DNA of 64,000 nucleotides from Acinetobacter soli (GTDB lineage Bacteria > Pseudomonadota > Gammaproteobacteria > Pseudomonadales > Moraxellaceae), in assembly GCF_000760595.1 (NCBI RefSeq), contig NZ_BBNM01000001.1:310001-374000 (forward strand), written 5' to 3'. This document shows positions 55,815 to 64,000 of this stretch, one piece after another (the first letter of the stretch is position 1; the number at the start of each line of letters is the position of its first letter). Below the pieces are notes generated by a model that saw nothing but the letters and a program-made list of their open reading frames with translations, had not been told where the DNA came from and searched no databases. The translations under genes were made by a program, and so were the position numbers.

Positions 55815-58559
55815 TTAAGCTTGATCATTGCTCTCTGAGTCATTTGCAACACTTTGATTTGCTGCATCAGACTCGATATCTGCTTGCTCTACTGCATCTG
55901 ATGCTTGAGTCTCGAGATCTTCAATCAGATCATCTTCATCTTCCACAGCCTCAATGGATACCACACCTACCAAGGTTTCTGCATCGCTGAGACGGATCAA
56001 GCGAACACCTTGTGCATTACGGCCTGTCATTGCAACTTCGGCGGCACGGGTACGTACCAAGGTTCCGCCATCCGAAATCAACATCAGCTCTTTGGTTTCA
56101 TCAATTGAAACAGCGCCTACCAATTCACCATTACGCTCGGAGGTCTTGATTGCAATCACGCCCTTGCCGCCACGTTTTTTGGTTGGGAAGTCATTTACTG
56201 GTGTACGCTTACCATAGCCGTTGGCACTGGCACACAGCACTTCACCAGTCTCTGGTACAACCACCAATGATACAATGCGACTCACCAGATTTGAATCGTT
56301 AGAATCATCTGAATCATCTGCTTCATCGGTATCGAGTTCTGCATCTTCACTATCTACAGCAGCAGCCAGCGTCACGCGCATACCGCGTACACCTTTTGCG
56401 GTACGTCCCATGGCACGCACATCGGTTTCTGCAAAACGAATGGCCTTACCTTCATTAGAAAACAGCATGATTTGCTGTTGACCATCGGTAATGGCTACAC
56501 CAATCAAGGTATCTTCTTCATTGAGCTCGATGGCACGTAAGCCGTTTGAGCGGATATTGGCAAACTGCTCAAGTTCTACACGTTTTACCGTACCTGAAGC
56601 TGTTGCCATAAAGACATAATGGTCTTCTGGGAATTCAGTCAGCGGTAAAATTGCAGTGATGGTTTCATTGGCATCTAATGGCAGCAAATTGACCATAGGA
56701 CGGCCTTTTGCACCACGCGATGCTTGCGGCACTTCAAACACTTTCAAACGGTACACTTTACCCACATTGGTAAAGCACAGCACGGTCGCATGATTCGACG
56801 CCACAATTAAATGCTGGATTATATCGTCATCTTTCATTGACGTTGCAGATTTACCACGTCCACCACGGCGCTGCGCCTGATAGTCTGACAATGGCTGTGT
56901 TTTGGCATAACCCGTTTGTGAAACGGTCAATACCACCTGCTCTTCTGGAATCAAATCTTCACGACAGAAATCAATACGTGATTCGACAATCTGAGTACGA
57001 CGTTCATCACCATACTGTTGTAAAATCAGTGCAAGCTCTTCACGAATCACCGTCATCAACAGATTAAAATCGTTTAAAATTGCTGTCAGTTCGGCAATTT
57101 GAGCCAAAATTTCGCTGTATTCGGCGTGGAGTTTGTCTTGCTCTAAGCCTGTTAAACGATGCAAGCGAAGCTCAAGAATTGCACCCACTTGCGTTGGTGA
57201 CAAGCGGTAGATCTGGTCAGATAAACCAAATGGGCGCGCTGGATCTTCACCCTCAATTTCATCTGGACGAACCGAAACCGAACCCGCTTTTTCGAGCAAG
57301 GCAATCACACCGCCACCGGCCCATTCGCCCGCCAAAAGGCGTTCACGTGCTTCAGCCGGATTCGCCGAGGTTTTAATGGTTTCGATGATGTTATCAATAT
57401 TGGCTAAGGCAACCGTTAAGCCTTCCAAAATATGACCACGTTCGCGCGCTTTACGCAGTTCAAACATGGTACGGCGTGTTACCACTTCTTGACGATGACG
57501 GATAAATGCCGCAATGATGTCTTTCAGGTTCATCAACTTTGGTTGTCCGTTGTCTAGACACACCATATTGATACTGAATGAGTTTTCTAGCTGGGTATTC
57601 AAAAACAGGTTATTGACGATCACTTCCGCGTTTTCACCGCGTTTCAAGTCAATCGCAATACGCATGCCTTCTTTGTCGGATTCGTCGCGAAGCTCCGAAA
57701 TGCCCTCAAGCTTTTTCTCTTTGACTAATTCGGCAATACGCTCAATCACACGTGCCTTATTGACCTGATACGGAATTTCCGTAAAGACAATGGTGGTACG
57801 TCCGGTTTTTTCATCTTCTTCAAAATGATATTTACCGCGAATATGCAAACGCCCCTTACCTGTTCGGTAAGCATCGACGATGCCTGATTTTCCATAGATG
57901 ATACCACCTGTCGGAAAGTCTGGACCGGTGATATGTTCCATCAAGCCTTCAATGGAGATATTCGGGTTGTCTGCATAAGCTAGACAGGCATGAATCACTT
58001 CATTTAGATGGTGCGGTGCCATATTGGTCGCCATACCGACGGCAATCCCTGCTGCTCCATTGATGAGCAGGTTTGGAATGCGCGTTGGCAACACATCTGG
58101 AATACGCTCTGAACCGTCGTAGTTATCCACCCAGTCCACGGTGTCTTTTTCAAGATCTGCCAGAAGCTCATGTGTCAGCTTGGTCATACGCACTTCCGTA
58201 TAACGCATCGCTGCTGCACTGTCGCCGTCCACAGAGCCAAAGTTACCCTGACCATCGACCAACAGATAACGTAGACTAAAATCTTGTGCCATACGCACGA
58301 TTGTGTCGTATACAGCAGTATCACCGTGCGGGTGGTACTTACCGATCACATCACCCACAACACGTGCTGACTTTTTATAGGCTTTGTTATAGTCATTGCC
58401 GAGCTCGTGCATGGCATAAAGCACACGACGATGCACTGGCTTAAGGCCATCACGTACATCTGGCAATGCACGCGATACAATTACGCTCATCGCATAATCT
58501 AGATATGAATGCTTGAGTTCGTCCTCAATGGCAATCGGTCGGATTTCCGATACGCTCAT
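55815..58559 (-). CDS. gyrA: DNA gyrase subunit A
   Basis: DNA-breaking subunit of gyrase, 914 aa. The catalytic Tyr is Tyr120 ([10 protein letters not shown]), the helix of quinolone action reads [11 protein letters not shown] with Thr81 where E. coli has Ser83, and Asp85 matches Asp87. The CTD has the GyrA-box QRRGGRGK (near residue 560). An acidic insert rich in Asp and Ser (near residues 745-770) and an acidic tail ([10 protein letters not shown]) enlarge the CTD. AAGGAG lies five nt before the ATG. Two hairpins are present in its 5' leader. Function certain. Confidence 0.97.
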   Translation of the reverse strand: MSVSEIRPIAIEDELKHSYLDYAMSVIVSRALPDVRDGLKPVHRRVLYAMHELGNDYNKAYKKSARVVGDVIGKYHPHGDTAVYDTIVRMAQDFSLRYLLVDGQGNFGSVDGDSAAAMRYTEVRMTKLTHELLADLEKDTVDWVDNYDGSERIPDVLPTRIPNLLINGAAGIAVGMATNMAPHHLNEVIHACLAYADNPNISIEGLMEHITGPDFPTGGIIYGKSGIVDAYRTGKGRLHIRGKYHFEEDEKTGRTTIVFTEIPYQVNKARVIERIAELVKEKKLEGISELRDESDKEGMRIAIDLKRGENAEVIVNNLFLNTQLENSFSINMVCLDNGQPKLMNLKDIIAAFIRHRQEVVTRRTMFELRKARERGHILEGLTVALANIDNIIETIKTSANPAEARERLLAGEWAGGGVIALLEKAGSVSVRPDEIEGEDPARPFGLSDQIYRLSPTQVGAILELRLHRLTGLEQDKLHAEYSEILAQIAELTAILNDFNLLMTVIREELALILQQYGDERRTQIVESRIDFCREDLIPEEQVVLTVSQTGYAKTQPLSDYQAQRRGGRGKSATSMKDDDIIQHLIVASNHATVLCFTNVGKVYRLKVFEVPQASRGAKGRPMVNLLPLDANETITAILPLTEFPEDHYVFMATASGTVKRVELEQFANIRSNGLRAIELNEEDTLIGVAITDGQQQIMLFSNEGKAIRFAETDVRAMGRTAKGVRGMRVTLAAAVDSEDAELDTDEADDSDDSNDSNLVSRIVSLVVVPETGEVLCASANGYGKRTPVNDFPTKKRGGKGVIAIKTSERNGELVGAVSIDETKELMLISDGGTLVRTRAAEVAMTGRNAQGVRLIRLSDAETLVGVVSIEAVEDEDDLIEDLETQASDAVEQADIESDAANQSVANDSESNDQA

Positions 58560-58575
58560 GCATACTCCTTGTAGA

Positions 58576-58642
58576 CAGCAAGCGCTAAACTTGCTGCAAT
58601 ATGTCTTGATCTTGCAATAAAATTCAGCTCAAAAAAGCTGAA
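58576..58642 (-). promoter_or_regulatory. Two hairpins in the gyrA leader
   Basis: CAGCAAG/CTTGCTG (58576-58596, 7-nt loop) lies just before the gyrA ribosome site. TTCAGCT/AGCTGAA (58623-58642, 6-nt loop) is followed, reading on the minus strand, by TTTTATT, so it resembles an intrinsic terminator. They could form an attenuator, but no leader peptide or alternative pairing was found. The rest of this 368-nt gap to etfA is AT-rich promoter DNA. Confidence 0.4.
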
Positions 58643-58879
58643 CTAAAAATAAAAAATACAGCGGCAAATGATAGCATAATTCTGCTTCTGAATGTACGAT
58701 CTCGCCGTGATCTGGCTTTTATATTTATATAATTTACAGATTATTTACAGATTTAATTTTATACTGATTTAAAAATAGACAACCGTATTCTCAGTCTGGT
58801 TTTTTACATGACTTTTTTAGTAAATGGTCACGCTTTTCCTAAAACAACTCACGCTAAATTTGGCAGGATTGATCAAATA

Positions 58880-58906
58880 AAAAACCCCAGCAAATGCTGA
58901 GGTTTT
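58880..58906 (-). terminator. Terminator after etfA
   Basis: Stem AAAACC-CAGCA/TGCTG-GGTTTT with one mismatch and an AA loop; on the minus strand it is followed by T-rich sequence 20-odd nt after the etfA stop. Confidence 0.75.
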
Positions 58907-58927
58907 CAGATCCAATCAAAGCGCTGA

Positions 58928-59863
58928 TTAGAGCTTAGATACCAATTCTGGTACAACAGTGTTCAAGTCACCGACTAACCAGTAGTCAGCAACACTGTTG
59001 ATTGGCGCTTCTTCATCCTTGTTGATTGCAACAATGACTTTAGAATCTTTCATACCCGCCAAATGCTGAATCGCACCTGAAAGACCAACAGCAAGATAAA
59101 GATCTGGTGCTACGATTTTACCCGTTTGACCTACTTGATAATCGTTTGGTACAAAACCGGCATCTACAGCCGCACGAGAAGCACCTTGCGCTGCACCTAG
59201 TTTATCTGCCAATGGATCGAGAACCTTGTGATAGTTCTCACCTGAACCCACACCACGGCCACCTGACACCACGATACGTGCTGCAGTCAACTCTGGACGA
59301 TCCAGTTTCACAATTTCTTCGTTTACAAAAGTTGAAACGCCTGCATTGGCTGCCTCACCGACTGCTTCGATTGCAGCAGAGCCACCTTCGCTTGCCACTG
59401 CATCAAATGCAGTACCACGAACGGTCGCCACGATAATTGATTCTTCAGATTGAACTGTTGCAATCGCATTACCAGCGTAGATTGGACGCTTAAACGTATT
59501 TTCAGATTCAACTGCAATAATGTCGGAGATCATGCTGACATCAAGTAAAGCCGCTGCGCGTGGCAGAATGTTTTTACCTGAAGTCGTTGATGCTGCCAAA
59601 ACATGCTTATAACCTGATTTCGCTACATCAGCCACAAGCTGAGCGACGTTTTCAGCCAATTGGTGTTCGTACACAGCGTTGTCTGCAAGAAGAACTTTGC
59701 TGACACCCGCAATTTTTGCTGCCGCGTCTGCAACAGCCTGAGCACCAGCGCCTGCAACCAATACAGCAATATCACCACCGATTTTTTGTGCTGCAGCCAC
59801 AACATTCAAAGTTGCACCGTTAAGTGTCTTATTGTCGTGCTCAGCGATAACTAAAATACTCAT
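58928..59863 (-). CDS. etfA: Electron transfer flavoprotein alpha subunit EtfA
   Basis: FAD-binding subunit that passes electrons from acyl-CoA dehydrogenases to the quinone pool, 311 aa. The C-terminal FAD domain shows SGGRGVGSGENYH, AAVDAGFVPNDYQVGQTGKIVAPDLY and GAIQHLAGMKDS; the N-terminal domain pairs with EtfB. AAGGAT precedes the ATG. It lies 18 nt after etfB in the same operon. Confidence 0.95.
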   Translation of the reverse strand: MSILVIAEHDNKTLNGATLNVVAAAQKIGGDIAVLVAGAGAQAVADAAAKIAGVSKVLLADNAVYEHQLAENVAQLVADVAKSGYKHVLAASTTSGKNILPRAAALLDVSMISDIIAVESENTFKRPIYAGNAIATVQSEESIIVATVRGTAFDAVASEGGSAAIEAVGEAANAGVSTFVNEEIVKLDRPELTAARIVVSGGRGVGSGENYHKVLDPLADKLGAAQGASRAAVDAGFVPNDYQVGQTGKIVAPDLYLAVGLSGAIQHLAGMKDSKVIVAINKDEEAPINSVADYWLVGDLNTVVPELVSKL

Positions 59864-59880
59864 GATTTTATCCTTCCGTA

Positions 59881-60630
59881 TTAGATCACTTTCGCTTCAT
59901 TTTTTAACTTTTCAACAAGCTCATCTACCGATTTCACTTGAACACCTGCTTTACGCTCTGCTGGTGCTTCAACTTTAACGGTTTTGAGTTTGGTAGTCGC
60001 TGTTACGCCATAATCTGCTGGAGATTTGGTTTCAAGCGGTTTTTTACGTGCTTTCATAATGTTTGGAAGCGCCGCATAACGTGGCTCATTCAAACGAAGG
60101 TCGGCAGTCACAATCGCAGGTAGCGTCAGTTCAACGGTTTGCAAACCACCGTCGATCTCGCGTGTAACTTGAACTTTACCCGCGTCTACTTTCACTTCTG
60201 ATGCAAAGGTACCCTGACCTGCATTCAAAAGTGCACCGAGCATCTGACCCACTTGGTTTGAATCATCATCAATGGCTTGTTTGCCCAATAAGATCAGTTC
60301 TGGCTTTTCAGCGTCTACCACACCTTTAAGAATTTTAGCCACTTCAAGTGCGCCAATATCATCAGATGTTTCAACCAAGATACCACGGTCTGCACCCAAA
60401 GCCATTGAAGAACGGATTTGTTCTTGCGCTTCTTTCGGGCCAATTGAAACCACAATAATTTCAGATACAGTTCCCTTTTCTTTTAAACGAACCGCTTCTT
60501 CCACTGCGATTTCACAGAATGGGTTAATTGACATTTTTACGTTGGTTAGGTCAACCCCAGTATTGTCCGGCTTAACGCGAACTTTAACGTTGGCATCAAC
60601 CACACGTTTTACAGCAACAAGAGCCTTCAT
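59881..60630 (-). CDS. etfB: Electron transfer flavoprotein beta subunit EtfB
   Basis: AMP-binding partner of EtfA, 249 aa from the ATG at 60630, after GAGGATTAC. Typical features: [12 protein letters not shown] start, [40 protein letters not shown], and the recognition loop near residue 195 ([14 protein letters not shown]). A frame extension upstream to 60687 is non-coding. First gene of the etfBA operon, with a good -10 just upstream. Confidence 0.95.
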   Translation of the reverse strand: MKALVAVKRVVDANVKVRVKPDNTGVDLTNVKMSINPFCEIAVEEAVRLKEKGTVSEIIVVSIGPKEAQEQIRSSMALGADRGILVETSDDIGALEVAKILKGVVDAEKPELILLGKQAIDDDSNQVGQMLGALLNAGQGTFASEVKVDAGKVQVTREIDGGLQTVELTLPAIVTADLRLNEPRYAALPNIMKARKKPLETKSPADYGVTATTKLKTVKVEAPAERKAGVQVKSVDELVEKLKNEAKVI

Positions 60631-60669
60631 GTAATCCTCGGCTGTTTCAGCAAGTAAATGTTCAGAAGC

Positions 60670-60675
60670 ATTATA
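60670..60675 (-). promoter_or_regulatory. Candidate -10 of the etfBA promoter
   Basis: Perfect TATAAT on the minus strand, which would start transcription about 33 nt before the etfB ATG. The -35 region is A/T-rich with no clear hexamer, so only half of the promoter can be supported. Confidence 0.4.
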
Positions 60676-60774
60676 GTAACGCTTCAATATAAATTTTTTA
60701 GGTGCTTTATCTTGCTATGTGTTTGGCATTTCGGTCAAGTCACAATTACAGCCGCCAAGATAAATCTGCAATAA

Positions 60775-60793
60775 AACTGTGGAATCCACAGTT
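60775..60793. other. Inverted repeat in the xerC-etfB gap
   Basis: Perfect 9-bp inverted repeat AACTGTGGA/TCCACAGTT around a single base. On the plus strand it is followed by CATTTTTTCT, and on the minus strand by TTATT, so it may terminate the xerC transcript 250 nt beyond its stop. The rest of this ~415-nt gap is AT-rich and holds no gene I can support. Confidence 0.4.
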
Positions 60794-61045
60794 CATTTTT
60801 TCTAATCTAAATGTTTTGTTATTGAATTTACAGTATTTTTAATTATTTTTTACTTATTGATTTATATTATGTTTTTATTTGATTTGTTTCATCAGCGTGC
60901 CTGATAGTTTGGTTAATTTATGTAAAAAAGCTCACTTCTTCATCATTTTGAAATTGATTGACTGCCTAGATCAAAGATGTCATTCGAGTAAGCGAGTGTT
61001 AAAGCGACTCGGAAGTCATATTTTGTATTGTCATTTTTCTTCAAG

Positions 61046-61972
61046 TTATCGCGATTTATCTGGCTTCTGCGCCCGAGGATGCGCCTGGTCATACACCTGC
61101 GCCAAATGGTCAAAATCGACATGCGTATAAATTTGAGTGGTACTTAAGTTAGAATGGCCCAGCATTTCTTGAACCGAGCGCAAGTCCCGACTGGCCGAGA
61201 GCATATGACTGGCAAAGCAATGCCGAAGTAAATGGGGATGTAAATCGACATTGACGCCTGCACGAATGGCCTGAAACTTCACCCGATTTTCGATTTGTCG
61301 CGGTGAAAGCACGCCCCCTTTTTGCGACACAAAAAGTGGATCATGCGGCTCGAAATGCCCCTTCCAAAGCTGATATATCTTCAGCCATGCCATGATACTG
61401 TCCTTTGCCTTTTGACCAAACGGGACGACGCGTGTTTTATTGCCTTTACCGGTCACACGTAATAATTGACGTTGAAAATCGAGATCACGGAGCTCAAGTC
61501 CTTGCAACTCGGCCAGACGCAAGCCGCTTGAATAGAGCAATTCAAGCATGGCTTTATCTCTTAGCCATAGCTGCTGATCAACAGCATCACTTGGTGCAGG
61601 TTGATCTAAAATCTGCAGCACAGTTTCGATATCGACCAAGCCCGGCAACGGTCGCGATTTGCGTTTGAGTTTAAAATCATCGACAGGATTATGGCTTAAA
61701 TGGTTCGACTGCTGCGCCCATTTCATAAACTGGCGAATCGAGGTGAGATGACGCTGTAAACTCGCTGAACTTAAATGATCGTGTTCAACACGATGTGCAA
61801 GATATTCTCTTAAATCCGCCGCTTCGATATTGCCAAGACTGAGTTTTTTCTCTGTGCAAAACGCTAAGAAATGAGTTAAATCACGATGGTAAGCACGCAG
61901 TGTATGCTCAGAATGGTTCTGAAGTTGTTTTTCCTTGAGCCACATGCCCAGTAACTGCTGTTCAAACGCCAA
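61046..61972 (-). CDS. xerC: Tyrosine recombinase XerC
   Basis: Site-specific recombinase acting with XerD at dif to resolve chromosome dimers, 308 aa. All catalytic residues are visible: Arg152, Lys176, His247, Arg250, His273 and Tyr282 (GLRLAEL, GKGNKTR, HLLRHCF, LGHSNLSTTQIY). A TTG start is used, supported by AAGGAAGA upstream; no ATG occurs earlier in frame. The identity as XerC rather than XerD rests on the family pattern and on its neighbourhood: dapF lies about 1.5 kb away, and dapF and xerC are linked in many gammaproteobacteria. Confidence 0.9.
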   Translation of the reverse strand: MAFEQQLLGMWLKEKQLQNHSEHTLRAYHRDLTHFLAFCTEKKLSLGNIEAADLREYLAHRVEHDHLSSASLQRHLTSIRQFMKWAQQSNHLSHNPVDDFKLKRKSRPLPGLVDIETVLQILDQPAPSDAVDQQLWLRDKAMLELLYSSGLRLAELQGLELRDLDFQRQLLRVTGKGNKTRVVPFGQKAKDSIMAWLKIYQLWKGHFEPHDPLFVSQKGGVLSPRQIENRVKFQAIRAGVNVDLHPHLLRHCFASHMLSASRDLRSVQEMLGHSNLSTTQIYTHVDFDHLAQVYDQAHPRAQKPDKSR

Positions 61973-62121
61973 ACGTGTCTTCCTTAATTTTAATCAATTT
62001 AACTTTGGTGATGACTGAAACTGCCGAATATAAAACCGCTTAAAAACGACCACTAACAGCTCATCGATCAATGCAACTTAGTATACAATTCATTGATCAC
62101 TCTGAGAGAAACTTTGTTGCC

Positions 62122-62748
62122 ATGACGACTCTGCTGGTTTCTTATTTAGTTGCCATTAGCATACTTACAATTACGCCGGGGTTGGATACGACATTGATTA
62201 TTCGTACCGCAACACTAGAAGGAAAATCCAGCGCCTTTCATGCAGCGCTTGGGATTAGTACAGGCTGTATCGTGTGGGGGCTCGTAGTTGCATGTGGATT
62301 AGGCGCGTTATTCATGGCTTCGGCAATGGCTTTTAGTGTATTGAAATGGGTTGGTGCGGCTTATTTAGCTTGGCTTGGGCTAAATATGCTCTTCAAACCT
62401 CGCCATCATCTGGGGCAAGTGACTTCAAACATTCCCCCTAGTTTTGCACTACGCCAGAATGCATTTTTTAAAGGTTTTCTGGGCAACTTACTTAATCCCA
62501 AAATTGGGATTTTCTATCTTTCTTTTTTGCCTCAGTTTATTCCCGCAGAAGCCGCTGCATTTTCATGGATTATGGGGCTGGTGATGTTGCATGTTTTGAT
62601 TGGTACCATCTGGTCAATGCTGTTGATTTGGGCAATGCAACCTATTTCTCGCTTTTTAAAACAACCCAAATTTGTGCGCGGTTTAGATCGTATTACGGGC
62701 AGTATCTTCCTGATATTTGCCCTCAAACTCGTTTTGAGTAAACGCTAA
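62122..62748 (+). CDS. LysE/RhtB-family amino-acid exporter
   Basis: Six-TM exporter, 208 aa from the ATG at 62122. The opening ISILTITPGLDTTLIIRT is the LysE/RhtB family signature, and GFLGNLLNPKIGIFYLSFLPQF is the second conserved stretch. It runs opposite to its neighbours between xerC and the hydrolase, overlapping the hydrolase stop by 4 nt. The substrate (homoserine, threonine or another amino acid) is unknown. Confidence 0.85.
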   Translation: MTTLLVSYLVAISILTITPGLDTTLIIRTATLEGKSSAFHAALGISTGCIVWGLVVACGLGALFMASAMAFSVLKWVGAAYLAWLGLNMLFKPRHHLGQVTSNIPPSFALRQNAFFKGFLGNLLNPKIGIFYLSFLPQFIPAEAAAFSWIMGLVMLHVLIGTIWSMLLIWAMQPISRFLKQPKFVRGLDRITGSIFLIFALKLVLSKR

Positions 62749-63353
62749 TCCAACTGTTTGATAAATTGCAAAATCGGCGGAGCAATCTTACTCGCTTGCT
62801 GCTCGGCCAGTGCATGATCACCTTCTGGTACTACAAGTAGGTTCGCAGCGGGCAGCAAGTGCTGAAAATGTACCCCGACGGATACCGGACTGATACGATC
62901 TTGATCTCCCCAGATCAGAAGTACGGGTTGCTGAATGTCATGTAAACGATGCTCATGATTGACTCGTGTATGAACAAACCAGTCTGGATAATTTAAATAA
63001 TGTTCTTGATAAGCACTTCGCCAGTCTTCAACATCAAAACCACTCAAATCCAGACCACCCGAAGTGGCAATCAACACCAAGCCTTTGACCATTTCCGCTT
63101 TTTCGAGTGCGGCCTGAACCGCAAAAATTCCTCCCATCGATTGAGCAATAATAATAGACGGCGTATCAATTTGCGCCAGCACATACTCAGTTAGCGTATC
63201 AAAATCGGTGATCGTGTCTTGAGCCGGTTCACAGCCAAATCCCGGATAAGCAATTCTTTTGCTTATATCGTTTGATCCTAAATAGTGAATTAAAGGCTGC
63301 CAAAATTGTGTACTGCCCGATGCACCGGGTAAAAAAATTAATTGTGTAGTCAT
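62745..63353 (-). CDS. Alpha/beta-hydrolase, Ser-nucleophile type
   Basis: 202-aa cytoplasmic hydrolase. Nucleophile elbow IIAQSMGGIFAV with Ser near 91, catalytic Asp in LIWGDQDRISP near 150 and His in VPEGDHALAEQ near 180. Starts after a poor ribosome site (A-rich). Overlaps the LysE-type gene by 4 nt at the 3' ends. It lies on the same strand as dapF but behind a terminator. Substrate unknown. Confidence 0.82.
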   Translation of the reverse strand: MTTQLIFLPGASGSTQFWQPLIHYLGSNDISKRIAYPGFGCEPAQDTITDFDTLTEYVLAQIDTPSIIIAQSMGGIFAVQAALEKAEMVKGLVLIATSGGLDLSGFDVEDWRSAYQEHYLNYPDWFVHTRVNHEHRLHDIQQPVLLIWGDQDRISPVSVGVHFQHLLPAANLLVVPEGDHALAEQQASKIAPPILQFIKQLD

Positions 63354-63404
63354 TTTTTTTCAGTTATTCAATCGATTAAATTTAAAATATCCCATATTTC
63401 AGCA

Positions 63405-63440
63405 TAAAAAAAGCACGCCCAGTCTAAGCGTGCTTTCTTG
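63405..63440 (-). terminator. Terminator after dapF
   Basis: Stem AAGCACGC/GCGTGCTT, 9-nt loop, with six A before it on the plus strand (six T on the minus transcript), 12 nt past the dapF stop. Confidence 0.8.
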
Positions 63441-63452
63441 GTATTTTATAGA

Positions 63453-64000
63453 TCAGGTTTGAAAGTAACGTAAATCAAGGCGTCCTTCATAGACTGTGGC
63501 TGTTGGCCCCGTCATCCAGACCACATCACCCTCTTGCCACTCGATTTGAAGTTTTCCACCTGCCAGCTCGACTTCTACCGAATTCGCCAGTAAACCACGA
63601 CGCATACCACTTACGGCTGCCGCACATGCACCCGTACCGCAAGCAAGCGTTTCGCCCACACCGCGCTCAAACACACGCAAGCGCACATGCTTTTCATCCA
63701 AAATCTGCATAAAACCCGCATTGACACGCTGTGGAAATTGCACATGCGCTTCGACTTGTGGCCCCATGCCTGCAACATCAGCTGTCAAGATATCCGGCAC
63801 AATGGTCACCGCATGTGGATTTCCCATATTGACGACATCAATTTTTAAGCTTTGCTCATTGGCTAATGGAAGCGTATACAAGGCATCCAGTTCTTCTGTC
63901 ATAAATGGAATATCCTGTGGATGAAACTTAGGATAACCCATATTGACGCGTACCCAGCCATTAGGGCCAAGTTCTGGTTCAACAATTCCCGCTTTGGTTT
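63453..64000 (-). CDS. dapF: Diaminopimelate epimerase DapF (5' part cut by window edge)
   Basis: Interconverts LL- and meso-diaminopimelate. The frame is open to the right edge; the visible 182 residues are about two-thirds of the usual 275. The second catalytic Cys is in [14 protein letters not shown], preceded by [10 protein letters not shown]. The N-terminal Cys is beyond the window. It reads through [13 protein letters not shown] without a start, so an internal ATG at 63941 is not the true start. Together with dapD it belongs to the lysine/peptidoglycan pathway. Confidence 0.92.
   Translation of the reverse strand, partial: TKAGIVEPELGPNGWVRVNMGYPKFHPQDIPFMTEELDALYTLPLANEQSLKIDVVNMGNPHAVTIVPDILTADVAGMGPQVEAHVQFPQRVNAGFMQILDEKHVRLRVFERGVGETLACGTGACAAAVSGMRRGLLANSVEVELAGGKLQIEWQEGDVVWMTGPTATVYEGRLDLRYFQT

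Noticed and set aside
60879..61130. 83-codon plus-strand frame near xerC
   Set aside because: It runs antisense into the xerC 3' end, has no ribosome site, and its translation is atypical (many Cys, Ser, Phe).

Overview
The window is a contiguous stretch of an Acinetobacter chromosome. The strongest marker is a CarO-type outer-membrane protein (3669-4412), a family described in Acinetobacter. A single-permease Lol transporter and an NMN adenylyltransferase of the NadM type fit the same genus. I cannot fix the species. Almost everything is housekeeping DNA with dense coding, short operons and many bidirectional hairpin terminators between convergent genes. I see no rRNA, tRNA, CRISPR array, prophage or recognisable insertion sequence.

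Layout. 1-3609: sulfate ABC importer cysT (cut by the window edge), cysW, cysA and a CysB-type regulator. 3669-8615: carO divergent from dapD, then queE-queC, a small secreted Cys protein, a Bcp-like peroxiredoxin and nadM. 8716-13151: enoyl-CoA hydratase family protein, nitroreductase, a small NIF3-like gene, an AT-rich insert, an MFS transporter and a 39-aa membrane peptide. 13272-20425: purL, then a dNTPase, ruvA and ruvB. 20644-27168: M20 peptidase and the ybgC-tolQRAB-pal envelope operon. 27226-30875: small ORF, fbp, an rRNA/tRNA methyltransferase and an ECF sigma / putative anti-sigma / DUF3106-like operon. 30933-35173: two tandem CSLREA-type surface proteins with GlyGly-CTERM tails. 35288-39040: hda, a PerM/AI-2E permease, purM and purN. 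39100-46435: alpha/beta hydrolase, S49 peptidase, a lipid A acyltransferase, comEC, lolD and its permease. 46777-50639: DMT permease, YaiI-type protein, an unrecognised 312-aa protein, a 48-aa membrane peptide and serC. 50930-55772: a TolC/HlyD/ABC-2/ABC-2 efflux operon with no ATPase gene. 55815-64000: gyrA, etfA-etfB, xerC, LysE-type exporter, alpha/beta hydrolase and the 3' part of dapF.

How the parts relate. Several clusters serve the envelope: CarO, Tol-Pal, the Lol exporter, the Lpx acyltransferase, the CSLREA surface proteins, the export operon and the ECF sigma operon. Purine synthesis is represented by purL and purMN, lysine/peptidoglycan precursor synthesis by dapD and dapF, and sulfur uptake by cysTWA with its regulator.

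The least ordinary places are: (1) the NIF3-like gene, whose first 68 bp recur identically 998 bp away, bracketing a very AT-rich insert with an orphan membrane protein; (2) the ECF sigma operon, with an AACC-N16-CGTT candidate self-promoter; (3) the paired GlyGly-CTERM CSLREA proteins beside it; (4) the export operon without an ATPase; and (5) GyrA carrying Thr at the quinolone-determining position that is Ser in E. coli.
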